This document shows positions 1-7,832 of a stretch of 58,037 nucleotides of DNA, piece by piece. The notes beneath the pieces were generated by a model. That model searched no databases, was not told the DNA's origin, and saw nothing but the letters and a program-made list of their open reading frames with translations. How positions within the stretch are numbered: the stretch's first letter is position 1; each line of letters starts with the position of its first letter. Made by a program: the position numbers and the translations under genes. The stretch is taken from assembly GCA_035318985.1 (NCBI GenBank), contig DATHDP010000113.1:1-58037 (forward strand). Direction: 5' to 3'. Source of the DNA: VBAS01 sp035318985 (GTDB taxonomy: Bacteria; Bacteroidota; Bacteroidia; Chitinophagales; Chitinophagaceae).

Positions 1-1194
1 ATCTTTTATTATTCCTGAATGTTCGCTTCGACTGCCAACCATAAAACCAGTTACATCTTGTAAAAAAACGAGTGGTATCTTTTTCTGATTGCAATTGAGA
101 ATAAATCGTGCAGCCTTATCAGCGCTATCGTTATAGATAACTCCACCTAATTGCATCTCGCCTTTTTTTGTTTTAACGATCTTTCGCTGATTCGCTACGA
201 TGCCAACTGCCCAGCCATCAATTCTTCCATAACCGCAAACAATTGTTTTACCATAATCTTCTTTGAATTGCTCAAATTCTGAATTGTCAGCGATTCTTTC
301 AATCACATCAACTATATCGTATGTCTTTCCATCTAAAGCGAACAATCCATACAATTCAGCAGGATCTTTTTTTGGCGATGCCGGTTTAATTCTATCAAAG
401 CCTGCTTTTTCTTTTACTCCCAGCATTGAGATCATACGTTTAATATGATCCATACATTCCTGTTCTGTTTTAAATTTATAATCTGCAATCCCAGAAATTT
501 CTGTGTGAGTATTTGCACCGCCTAAAGTTTCTGTATCTATATCTTCTCCAATAGCAGCTTTTACAAGATAAGGTCCTGCTAAAAAGATCGAGCCATTTCC
601 TTCTACCATTAGAGTTTCATCACTCATGATCGGCAAATAAGCGCCACCGGCAACACAGGGACCCATCACTGCAGCAATTTGTGTTATGCCCATTGCACTC
701 ATTCTTGCATTGTTGTAAAATATTCTTCCGAAATGTTCTTTATCGGGAAAGATCTCATCCTGCATAGGAAGAAAAACTCCGGCGCTGTCAACAAGATAAA
801 TAACAGGCAAATGATTTTCCATTGCGATCTCCTGCATACGGAGATTTTTTTTACCGGTAATAGGGAACCATGCACCGGCTTTTACAGTTTGATCATTTGC
901 AAGAATAACACACTGCCTGCCGCTTACATAACCTACACCTGCAACTGTACCACCTGCAGGGCAACCACCCTGTTCATCATACATTTTGTAACCGGCAAAA
1001 GCGCCGATCTCAATGAAAGGTTTGTCTTTATCTGTCAAGTATTCTATGCGTTGCCGTGGAGTAAGTTTATTTTTTTCCTTTTGCTTTTCAGCTGCTTTTT
1101 TACCGCCGCCTTCATATATTTTTTGCAAACGCTGACGCATATCACTAAGCAGTAATTTCATTGCATCTTCATTACGATTAAATTCAATATTCAT
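1..1194 (-). CDS. acyl-CoA carboxylase, carboxyltransferase (beta) subunit, partial
   Basis: Biotin-dependent carboxyltransferase that moves CO2 from carboxybiotin to an acyl-CoA, probably methylcrotonyl-CoA or propionyl-CoA. I translated the minus strand from the ATG at 1194; 398 codons stay open to the window edge, so the C-terminal ~140 residues of the usual ~540 are missing. Visible family motifs are GGCPAGGTVAGVGYV (acyl-CoA side), LVDSAGVFLPMQDEIFPD, VMGPCVAGGAYLPIMSDE and FLAGPYLVKAAIGE. The run LVDSAG..LP...EIFPD..HFGRIFYN is closer to methylcrotonyl-CoA carboxylase beta (MccB) than to PccB, but substrate cannot be fixed from sequence. It is transcribed in the same direction as kduI, with a terminator between them, so it is likely its own unit. 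Confidence 0.93.
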   Translation of the reverse strand, partial: MNIEFNRNEDAMKLLLSDMRQRLQKIYEGGGKKAAEKQKEKNKLTPRQRIEYLTDKDKPFIEIGAFAGYKMYDEQGGCPAGGTVAGVGYVSGRQCVILANDQTVKAGAWFPITGKKNLRMQEIAMENHLPVIYLVDSAGVFLPMQDEIFPDKEHFGRIFYNNARMSAMGITQIAAVMGPCVAGGAYLPIMSDETLMVEGNGSIFLAGPYLVKAAIGEDIDTETLGGANTHTEISGIADYKFKTEQECMDHIKRMISMLGVKEKAGFDRIKPASPKKDPAELYGLFALDGKTYDIVDVIERIADNSEFEQFKEDYGKTIVCGYGRIDGWAVGIVANQRKIVKTKKGEMQLGGVIYNDSADKAARFILNCNQKKIPLVFLQDVTGFMVGSRSEHSGIIKD

Positions 1195-1342
1195 GTAGAC
1201 GAGGTTGTTTAGCAAATATAATTTAGAATCTTTGCATCGTTGTATTTGATTAAAATCACCCGGGAGAGAATTTTTATCAGCAAAAAATGATCGGAGAATT
1301 TATATCATCTGATATAATGGAAAATATTTGCAGGATAAAATA

Positions 1343-1370
1343 AAACCTCACGAATGGTGAGGTTTATTAT
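1343..1370 (-). terminator. intrinsic terminator of kduI
   Basis: Nine-base-pair stem AAACCTCAC/GTGAGGTTT (1343-1351 with 1357-1365) and a 5-nt loop. On the minus strand it is followed by a T-rich run (TTTTATTTTA), 30 bases after the kduI stop codon. Confidence 0.8.
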
Positions 1371-1396
1371 CTAAAGATTTGAATCGAATGTGATCA

Positions 1397-2227
1397 TTAT
1401 TTTAACGATTGCACAGGAACCGGATCCATATCAGTGAAAACTTTGTTTTCACCAGCCATTGCCCAGATAAAAGAGTAATTCGCTGTGGCCACACCACTGT
1501 GAATGCTCCATGGTGGCGAAAGAATAGCCTGGTCATTATTCAAAAAAATATGTCTTGTTTCATTTGGCTCACCCATAAAGTGAATGACGCGTTGTCCTTC
1601 GGCAAGATCAAAATAAAAATAGGATTCCATCCGCCTGTCGTGCAGATGAGGCGGCATTGTGTTCCAGATGCTTCCTTTTTTAAAATTAGTAACACCTAAT
1701 ACTAACTGGCAACTTTGGATGCCATCGTTATGAATATATTTATTTATTACACGATGATTGTTGTTGTCAAGACTTCCCATTTCTGCAGGTAATGCTTCAG
1801 CCGGTTTCATTAAGCGTGTTGGAAATTCCTGGTGAGCAGGGCAGGAGAAGAAGATGAATTTTGCCGGTGAACTTTTATTAACGCTGCTAAAAATTATTTT
1901 CTCTTTACCTTTTCCAATATAAAGACAGTCTTGTTTTTCCAACTCAAATTTCTCTCCATCAACTGTTACATATCCATTGCCGGCAATATTTATTATACCG
2001 ATCTCACGACGGCTGAGGAAATGATCCGCTTTTAATTGTTCGTAGGTGCCTAATTGTAAGGCCTGGTCTACCGGGTTTGCAGCGCCGATTATCATTCGGT
2101 CATAATGAGTATAGGCGCATTCGATCTTATCCGGCTGCACTAAACTCTCCAACAAGAAATTCTCTCTTATTTTTTTTGTATCATAGCTTGCAAAATCTTC
2201 CGGGTGTACGCTGTGAATTACTTTCAT
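1397..2227 (-). CDS. kduI: 5-dehydro-4-deoxy-D-glucuronate isomerase (KduI)
   Basis: Converts 5-keto-4-deoxyuronate (the product of pectin, alginate or glycosaminoglycan lyase digestion) to 3-deoxy-D-glycero-2,5-hexodiulosonate (EC 5.3.1.17), in the cytoplasm. The 276 aa length equals the family norm (E. coli 278). The cupin zinc ligands are visible: HLHDRRME gives H194, H196 and E201, and SIHSG gives H243, each exactly two residues before the E. coli positions. The usual partner kduD is not in the window, so this is an orphan copy here. An 18-bp perfect palindrome of LacI type lies 70 bases upstream, suggesting control by a sugar-responsive repressor. Confidence 0.97.
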   Translation of the reverse strand: MKVIHSVHPEDFASYDTKKIRENFLLESLVQPDKIECAYTHYDRMIIGAANPVDQALQLGTYEQLKADHFLSRREIGIINIAGNGYVTVDGEKFELEKQDCLYIGKGKEKIIFSSVNKSSPAKFIFFSCPAHQEFPTRLMKPAEALPAEMGSLDNNNHRVINKYIHNDGIQSCQLVLGVTNFKKGSIWNTMPPHLHDRRMESYFYFDLAEGQRVIHFMGEPNETRHIFLNNDQAILSPPWSIHSGVATANYSFIWAMAGENKVFTDMDPVPVQSLK

Positions 2228-2296
2228 CTATTCAGTTTTATGGTATTTTAAAAAAAATGTTTTGCGGTAAAGCTAAAACAAACTTCTTTACGAAAA

Positions 2297-2314
2297 TCCG
2301 GTAACGTTACCGGA
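2297..2314. promoter_or_regulatory. LacI-type palindromic operator upstream of kduI
   Basis: TCCGGTAACGTTACCGGA is a perfect 18-bp palindrome with the central AACGTT expected of LacI-family operators. It sits in the 102-bp space between the end of the gene at 2330 and the kduI start (2227). No LacI-family gene is in the window, so the binder is unknown. Confidence 0.6.
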
Positions 2315-2329
2315 ACTGAAGAAAGGAAA

Positions 2330-3163
2330 TCAGTGCTGCATTACTGAAGCACAAGCAATCACTTTTGCGGTGGGATCTTTCAACTGGGTATAAGATATTC
2401 TTTTAATATTTTCTTTGCTGGTATATAATATGATCCAGTCATCTTGCTGTACAACTCTTGCTTCAATACTTACCGGCTCTGCAACGATATCTTGCAAAGC
2501 TTCATTTATCTTTTCACCATTCGGGCCAACGATCAAATAATAATTGCTTTCACCCTTTTCATTTTGTACATGCAGCACCGGTGGTATGCCGCCAAGTATG
2601 CAACGAATAGCGCAATCACGATGCACTTTGCCTTCGCCTGGTTTCATTACTCCGAAATAACATTTGGGATCTACGATCTCACCCCTGATAGTTTGAGTGC
2701 TCAGCTCTTTTTGTTGTAACTGAACAGTTGATTCAGCTCCTATGTTTACAATTGGGTCATCATTCTTGTCAACCTGCAACAATGTTTTTCCATCACCATA
2801 TATCAATGTTCCTTTTATTGTAACTTCTTTTCCATTCAATGAAACTCCTTTTTCTTTTTCCAGCTCCATAATAGCAGTTTCAGCTCCATGCTTGCCATAA
2901 CCAACCAAAGGAATAGTAATGGATAAATTATTTTTATCAAACACTTTCAGCATCGGTACAGGTTTGTTATAATAAATACCTTTTACTTCTGTAAGCTTTC
3001 CATATTCAAAACTGGCTGTCGAAAATTTCTTTTGTGAAGTGGAAAGCAAATAAACAACGATCAATGCCACGGGAAAAAGAATTAGCAAGACTCTTTTTAC
3101 ATGCTTTGCAAAGCTTTTCGGTGCTTTAGACATCCATCCTATATAAAAATCTTGCTGATTCAT
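2330..3163 (-). CDS. membrane-anchored protein with Cys/His cluster, function unknown
   Basis: 277 aa. One N-terminal membrane anchor (about residues 24-42) is followed by an extracytoplasmic region with two beta-rich, OB-like parts. Between them is a conserved cluster C168, H181, C184, C188 in the context DPKCYFGVMKPGEGK and HRDCAIRCILGGIPPVL, which looks like a metal- or redox-binding site. It is the last gene of the minus-strand set 5388-2330 that holds the Rieske fusion protein, so an electron-transfer or metal role is an inference from context. I do not recognise a named family. The first bases of this gene are part of a 175-bp duplication that lies upstream. Confidence 0.8.
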   Translation of the reverse strand: MNQQDFYIGWMSKAPKSFAKHVKRVLLILFPVALIVVYLLSTSQKKFSTASFEYGKLTEVKGIYYNKPVPMLKVFDKNNLSITIPLVGYGKHGAETAIMELEKEKGVSLNGKEVTIKGTLIYGDGKTLLQVDKNDDPIVNIGAESTVQLQQKELSTQTIRGEIVDPKCYFGVMKPGEGKVHRDCAIRCILGGIPPVLHVQNEKGESNYYLIVGPNGEKINEALQDIVAEPVSIEARVVQQDDWIILYTSKENIKRISYTQLKDPTAKVIACASVMQH

Positions 3164-3512
3164 GTTTTAATAATTTAATTTTCACATTTTCGATATCTCT
3201 CTTTAAACTCCGCAGGAGTTTAATCTTTATAGAAAATGTTGGATATTTTGATATTCAACTCCTATAGGAGTTGAAGGATCTGTCATTGTATTTTTCTATA
3301 AATGTTTGTCTCCTACGGAGACAATGAATAGGTTGATGATTCATGTTTTAATAATTTAATTTTCACATCTTCGATATCTCTCTTTAAACTCCTCAGGAGT
3401 TTAATCTTTATAGAAATTGTTTCATATTTTGATATTCAACTCCTATAGGAGTTGAACGATCTATCGTTGTATTTTTTTCTATAAATATTTGTCTCCTACG
3501 GAGGCAATGAAT
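3156..3512. repeat. tandem duplication (2 x ~175 bp) carrying three palindromes per unit
   Basis: Copy 1 spans 3156-3329 and copy 2 spans 3337-3512 (offset 181) with only scattered substitutions. Each unit holds three hairpins: TAAACTCC/GGAGTTTA (3204-3222 in copy 1), a perfect 22-bp palindrome around CTATAG (3254-3275), and TTGTCTCC/GGAGACAA (3306-3324). The unit begins inside the 5' end of the gene at 2330-3163, so copy 2 carries a duplicate of that start codon region. The rest of the gene-free stretch 3164-3551 is this repeat plus AT-rich sequence. Confidence 0.9.
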
Positions 3513-3551
3513 TAGTGTATTTAAAAATTATTAATTCTTAATTAATAATTT

Positions 3552-4586
3552 TTAATTGATCATGGCTCCCGGTCTCTCCGTTCCTTCAGCATACGGCTTT
3601 GGATTTAAAAACACTTTACCATCCCTCACCCTCACATCATACACACTCACCTTTTCTGTAAATGGCGGCGGCGATTGTCCATTATGTGGCAGGTATTGAT
3701 ATCCATGCCATGGACAAGTGATGCAGCCATCTAAAATTTTTCCTTCTCCTAATGGACCACCCTGGTGCTTACATACATTATGAATAGCATAAAGTTTATT
3801 CTCATGTTTGTAAACAGCGATCCGTTCTTTATCAATACAAAATATTTTTGCACGGCCCTCTTCAAATTCATCGGCTTCACTCACATAAACAAAACCATCA
3901 GAAGCAGGAATGAACTTCTCCTTGTCTTTCCTTACTTCTTTTGTTCCTGCGATCAAATGAAGTGTGATCAGCCAGGCAGCGCCGAGTGAAATAAGAATTA
4001 CAAATACAGGATGGGTTTCATACTGTATCACGCCAAGCATCACATGCATCACAATTAAAAAATAAGCGAGGTACACAAACATGTGCAGCGTCTTCCAAAC
4101 TTTTGGCGAAAGATTGTGTAACCAGAAATCATGACTGGTGATGGCCATCAGGAATAAAATGATCAATGCAAAAAACCCCAGCGATTGGAAAGGGAAACTG
4201 GCTACTGAATTAAAATTTGTATTGGAAGTAAATAAAGAAACAAATGGATTGACATTGCCCAGTGTATGAAACTGCAGTATGCTGAATACTCCATGAACTG
4301 CAGCAATGCAAAACATGGTTACACCTAAGTGACGGCGATTGTATAATAATGGTAAAAACTTTTTATTCAATCTTGCCAGCGGACCGATGCTTAATATTAT
4401 ATGTAACAATAAAACGGCAAGGGTAGAAGTAGAACGGATGAGAACTGTTTCAAAAGTATAATCAGGATTGAAGCTGGCAGTAAGAACAACAAATGTGAGC
4501 AGGTACAGCACACAGAATCCAGCTATGAGCCAGTCATATATTTTCTTTTGCCTGTTCCAGCCTACAGCTGCGTATCCAACACTCAT
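3552..4586 (-). CDS. ferric-reductase-like membrane cytochrome fused to a Rieske [2Fe-2S] domain
   Basis: 344 aa. Six or so membrane segments between residues 18 and 212 carry histidines placed as in the ferric reductase-like/MsrQ transmembrane family (RRHLGVT, AAVHG, KTLHMF, VMHVMLG), suggesting haem ligation. The C-terminal third is a Rieske ferredoxin domain with all ligands: C272-x-H274 (VCKHQGGPLG) and C291-x-x-H294 (CPWHGYQ). This suggests electron flow between membrane haem and a soluble partner; the substrate is unknown. The start overlaps the stop of the upstream gene by 4 bp (4583-4586), so translation is probably coupled. Neighbours are two small membrane proteins and the Cys/His-cluster protein at 2330. 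Confidence 0.9.
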   Translation of the reverse strand: MSVGYAAVGWNRQKKIYDWLIAGFCVLYLLTFVVLTASFNPDYTFETVLIRSTSTLAVLLLHIILSIGPLARLNKKFLPLLYNRRHLGVTMFCIAAVHGVFSILQFHTLGNVNPFVSLFTSNTNFNSVASFPFQSLGFFALIILFLMAITSHDFWLHNLSPKVWKTLHMFVYLAYFLIVMHVMLGVIQYETHPVFVILISLGAAWLITLHLIAGTKEVRKDKEKFIPASDGFVYVSEADEFEEGRAKIFCIDKERIAVYKHENKLYAIHNVCKHQGGPLGEGKILDGCITCPWHGYQYLPHNGQSPPPFTEKVSVYDVRVRDGKVFLNPKPYAEGTERPGAMIN

Positions 4587-5080
4587 CGGTTAAAATTTAT
4601 TGAATCCACTACTTGTTTCTTCATAATATCGTACAAAAGGAATTTGTCCCGGTAGTCGAACTTATTATTGGTGACTCTTAGATCAAAAAACCTTAATCGG
4701 AATTCTTGTGTACCCTTACTTTGGATCCTTCCAAGCAATTCCTGTTTATCGATATTGTTATCGGTAAAATCATTGACTTTATAAAGCAACAATGAATCAG
4801 TCGCTGATTCTTTTATATTAATAAACTCAACTTTTAACTCATACTCCCAGCCGGTTGGATGTTTAATTGTCACCGAGTTCGGAACGAGGATATTGACCTT
4901 ATAATTCTCCTTCTCCACCGAAGCAATTGTATGATAGGTTGAAGCTGGTGCTACTTTCTGTAGTAGTTCCTGCGTCACCTTCTTCGGCACAGACATCCAT
5001 GCAACAATGATCCCAACAGGGATCAGCACTGCCCAGAGTGCCCAGATCTGTAAATGTCTTTTTCGAAGTTGTTTGATCAT
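4583..5080 (-). CDS. single-pass membrane protein, function unknown
   Basis: 165 aa from the ATG at 5080 (MIKQLRKRHLQIWALWAVLI). An in-frame ATG at 5143 exists, but the 21 codons it would add come from a dispersed repeat (5092-5190) and do not look like protein. One membrane anchor (about residues 11-29) is followed by a soluble region outside the cytoplasm. It overlaps the Rieske fusion gene by 4 bp, so it likely works with it. No family recognised. Confidence 0.8.
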   Translation of the reverse strand: MIKQLRKRHLQIWALWAVLIPVGIIVAWMSVPKKVTQELLQKVAPASTYHTIASVEKENYKVNILVPNSVTIKHPTGWEYELKVEFINIKESATDSLLLYKVNDFTDNNIDKQELLGRIQSKGTQEFRLRFFDLRVTNNKFDYRDKFLLYDIMKKQVVDSINFNR

Positions 5081-5091
5081 TTTTTTAAGTT

Positions 5092-5190
5092 TAACCGCAA
5101 AGGCGCAAAGCGTTTCGCCAAGAACGCAAAGAGAACCTGTCATTATTAATTCTTAGCGGCCTTTGCGTATCCTTAGCGTCTTTGCGGTTA
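5092..5190. repeat. dispersed inverted repeat, CGCAAAG type
   Basis: Ends AACCGCAAAGGCGCAAAG (from 5092) and CTTAGCGTCTTTGCGGTT (to 5190) are inverted and can fold into a long hairpin. It fills the space between two genes of one operon. Related elements are at 5414, 13800, 16451 and 56739. Confidence 0.8.
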
Positions 5191-5388
5191 TGTCTTTGCT
5201 TTCATCCATTTACTCAACAACACCGGCCAGAAAACGATAACTCCCGGTATAATAATTATTTTAAAACCTATCGTGCTGCCATTCGCTCCTTCATCAACTT
5301 TATCCAATCCGTTCATCAGAAAAGGAATGACGAAAAGTACACCCCCCAATAAATAGATCGCCGTAACTATTAATAATATTTGTATCAT
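5188..5388 (-). CDS. small two-pass membrane protein
   Basis: 66 aa with two hydrophobic segments (about residues 2-25 and 40-58) joined by a short polar loop. It is the first gene of the minus-strand set leading to the Rieske fusion protein. Its stop lies at the edge of the dispersed repeat. No family name can be given; the clean membrane pattern and operon position support a real gene. Confidence 0.7.
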   Translation of the reverse strand: MIQILLIVTAIYLLGGVLFVIPFLMNGLDKVDEGANGSTIGFKIIIIPGVIVFWPVLLSKWMKAKT

Positions 5389-5413
5389 ATTAAAAATTCA
5401 TCAATCATTTTTT

Positions 5414-5492
5414 TGAACCACTAAGACACAAAGCCACAAAGTGTGATTAAGTTTTCTTTGTGTTCCCTGGAGCCTTTGTGACTTTGTGGTTC
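5414..5492. repeat. dispersed inverted repeat, CACAAAG type
   Basis: TGAACCACTAAGACACAAAG at 5414-5433 is inverted against CTTTGTGACTTTGTGGTTCA at 5473-5492. It occupies most of the space between the genes ending at 5498 and starting at 5388. Confidence 0.8.
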
Positions 5493-5497
5493 ATACC

Positions 5498-6646
5498 TCA
5501 TTTCTTCGCCAGCTCCTCCATTGCCTTTAGAACCGCATCATAATATGTCTTATAAGTCCCCGAATCATATTTTTTAAGTTCAACTAATATCGCCGGTATA
5601 TAGACAAACTTTCTTTCCTGTTCGTATTCGGAGTACAATCTTTTAGCTCCTTCTACATCACCCAATTTTTCTGCGATCATGATCTCGCCGGCCCTTACAA
5701 AATGTTCATACATGCAAACCTTCCATGTGTTATACCCTTGGTCAGACATTTTAGACTTCAGTGGTTCAAACAAAAGTTCTGTTTGTGAGAATTTCTCTTT
5801 GGGCAGCTTGTCCACTTCGGGATTCACAAATGAATGTCCAAATTCATGTACACTCAATTCACGCAGCCGATTTTCGTTGGTAAAGCCCATTTTCAATTCA
5901 GTAGTATTTAAGAATTCCTGTAAGTCGAACGCTCCGAATACATTCAATACATGAGTTTTTTTGTCAGCGGTATATTTTATTCCAAAGCCCATTCCTTTTG
6001 GTATTGTCAGGCTTGCGATCAGGGTATAAGCGTCAAACTTTTTATTATAAAATTTTTCCATGGCACCAATAAAGTCCTGCTTTGGCAACACGCTGTTGAT
6101 CTCCTCAATCGCCTTTTTATAAAATTTATCGGTCTCAATAAAATAATTGTCGAGCCCGATCTCTTTGTAAAATTCATTCATGCCATCCAGGAAAATAGTT
6201 ATGTTCTTCTTTGCCTCCTTCAGATCTTTGGTCTTTGAGAAATTGATATAGTAAGATTGGTCGATCGACTCCTTTAGTTTAGCATGGGGGAAATCATCAA
6301 CCTGGAGCAGCAGGCTGATCAGGTAGTCGAGCCATAGATGGTCAGCCACTGCAAAACTTTTTCCCAGGTTCTCACTTGTGCCAAAAGATTTGTATTTCTC
6401 ATAGATCCAGTACCCGTAATTATGCCAATCCTTTTTTGGTATTTTCTTTCCATTAATTTCAACCGTCTTGGTTTCTATGCCCACTCCCTCGAATCCAATA
6501 AAGTAGCCTATTCCAAGAAGCTCGACATTCTTATTTATTTCGATCCGCAGTTTTTTATTGGGTTTACCATTTGATGCAAACGAGATCGTTGCACAGGTTG
6601 TCAGCAAAAGGAAGATTGATAATTTGTAATAAGGAGTTAGTCGCAT
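5498..6646 (-). CDS. secreted DUF4932 metalloprotease-like protein
   Basis: 382 aa with a signal peptide (about 1-24). The start of the mature part (IEINKNVELLGIGYFIGFEG, about 35-54) is typical of DUF4932 proteins of Bacteroidota. A zinc-protease signature HEFGH lies at residues 267-271 (LSVHEFGHSFVNPE), with a possible third ligand in the following helices. The protein likely acts in the periplasm or outside; the substrate is unknown. It stands alone between a dispersed repeat and the AbiE cassette. Confidence 0.82.
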   Translation of the reverse strand: MRLTPYYKLSIFLLLTTCATISFASNGKPNKKLRIEINKNVELLGIGYFIGFEGVGIETKTVEINGKKIPKKDWHNYGYWIYEKYKSFGTSENLGKSFAVADHLWLDYLISLLLQVDDFPHAKLKESIDQSYYINFSKTKDLKEAKKNITIFLDGMNEFYKEIGLDNYFIETDKFYKKAIEEINSVLPKQDFIGAMEKFYNKKFDAYTLIASLTIPKGMGFGIKYTADKKTHVLNVFGAFDLQEFLNTTELKMGFTNENRLRELSVHEFGHSFVNPEVDKLPKEKFSQTELLFEPLKSKMSDQGYNTWKVCMYEHFVRAGEIMIAEKLGDVEGAKRLYSEYEQERKFVYIPAILVELKKYDSGTYKTYYDAVLKAMEELAKK

Positions 6647-6767
6647 GTAGTTGTGGTTAAGTCTTTAAATGCTCAACTAAGACTGTTTCGATCAATAAAT
6701 TTAATCAATCCATTGCCAAAAGAAGCGGGTGATTATCTGCAGGATTTTTATTGTGTAGCCGGCTTTT

Positions 6768-6822
6768 GTATTACTATTTAGCTTTTGTTGCGTCGCACTC
6801 TTGTGCAGATGGGAGTTCTATT
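6768..6822 (-). repeat. left arm of inverted repeat bracketing the AbiE cassette
   Basis: Read on the minus strand this arm gives AATAGAACTCCCATC, then ACAAGAGTGCGACGCAAC, then AAAAGCTAAATAGTAATAC. It aligns over its whole length with the plus-strand arm at 9499-9556. The shared core AAGAGTGCGACGCAAC is at 6787-6802 here. A third copy lies upstream of infC (46172-46222). Confidence 0.85.
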
Positions 6823-6937
6823 GAGGAATTAAATAATATATCTTTGAGAAAGGGGAGGAGCCCGAGTTTGGACGTCGGGCAAATACTCGTTCAATCAGCA
6901 ATAATTAAGTTTTGGAAGCTTATTATTTTTACCACGA

Positions 6938-7693
6938 TCATGATTGAGATACTTCTCCCTCTTTTTTTTCTTCTTTTAATTTTTTTCTTAGTTTATTTAA
7001 GGTGGCTTCAACAATAATTAAGTCATCATCGTCATTTACGAGTAATTTAGAATCTATTCCATGACCATAAATATGCACAATGAAAGAATTCGAATCATTG
7101 GGAAAATTTTTAGTATGAATTAAGTCCTCTCCGCCATAAAATGGTAGTTTGTTTTTAACTGAGGTATTAACTGGCGAAACTGTCATTTCGGTTTCATCAG
7201 CCACTTTATCATTGTCCGTTGAATTCACTTCTACCAATCGATTATTAATTAACAACGCACAATAAGTTGTGCCTTTAATAAAATAATTTGCAACTCGAGA
7301 TGCAATATCTTCTTGAACATTCAACTCTCGGATCAATATTTTATCAAGCATTTGTGTTGGAAATTCTTTGTTCTTGAATTTTTCATAAATTTTAGAATAT
7401 ACTGGTGGCATTAGAAATGATTCTCTTAAGGCCTGAAGTTTTTCCTCCTCATTATAAGCAAGCTTTATCTTTTTGAAGAGGCTCGTTATTTTGAGATACT
7501 CTTTACTTTTTTCTATCAGAGCATGTTTAAGAGTTGCCCCTGCTAAGGCATGAAAACTTCCTCCTGTTGCTGACATATTCAGCCTATCAGCTACAGTTGT
7601 AACAAGTGTATTGCCGCCTAAATAATCAACCGCCTCCGCAAATTTTAGGGCGTCTAGAAATGATTTTCGAGGATAATCAATGTTTTTGGGCAT
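6938..7693 (-). CDS. hypothetical protein, divergent partner of the AbiE pair
   Basis: 251 aa, not recognised. The first ~60 residues look like a winged-helix type fold (SFLDALKFAEAV.YLGGNTLVTTVADRL). A helical middle part follows, and the C-terminal ~90 residues are acidic then lysine-rich. It is AT-rich and transcribed away from abiEi, with a 139-bp shared intergenic region. It lies inside the inverted repeat that brackets the toxin-antitoxin genes, so it may belong to the cassette as an accessory or regulator, but that is inference from position only. Confidence 0.75.
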   Translation of the reverse strand: MPKNIDYPRKSFLDALKFAEAVDYLGGNTLVTTVADRLNMSATGGSFHALAGATLKHALIEKSKEYLKITSLFKKIKLAYNEEEKLQALRESFLMPPVYSKIYEKFKNKEFPTQMLDKILIRELNVQEDIASRVANYFIKGTTYCALLINNRLVEVNSTDNDKVADETEMTVSPVNTSVKNKLPFYGGEDLIHTKNFPNDSNSFIVHIYGHGIDSKLLVNDDDDLIIVEATLNKLRKKLKEEKKEGEVSQS

Positions 7694-7790
7694 AATTTAA
7701 TTTTTTGCTAATCAAAATTAGGCCTATAATAATTATTAACCAAAATAAAATGGGCAAATATTAGCCTTCAGTAAAATATTTTTTTAAGGT

Positions 7791-7823
7791 TTCGTCCGGA
7801 ATATTTACTAAATTTCGGACGAA
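7791..7823. promoter_or_regulatory. inverted-repeat operator/promoter of abiEi
   Basis: TTCGTCCG (7791-7798) and CGGACGAA (7816-7823) form a perfect 8-bp inverted repeat with a 17-bp spacer. The spacer contains TAAATTTC (7809-7816), one mismatch from the Bacteroidota -7 element TAnnTTTG. It ends 10 bp before the abiEi ATG. AbiEi antitoxins are known to repress their own promoter through inverted repeats, so this is the likely site. Confidence 0.65.
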
Positions 7824-7832
7824 TTACTATTG

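Noticed and set aside
679..1155. 158-aa open frame on the plus strand
   Set aside because: Antisense to the carboxyltransferase gene, whose minus-strand translation shows clear family motifs.
5080..5143. Extended N-terminus of the 165-aa membrane protein
   Set aside because: The extra codons are part of a dispersed inverted repeat.
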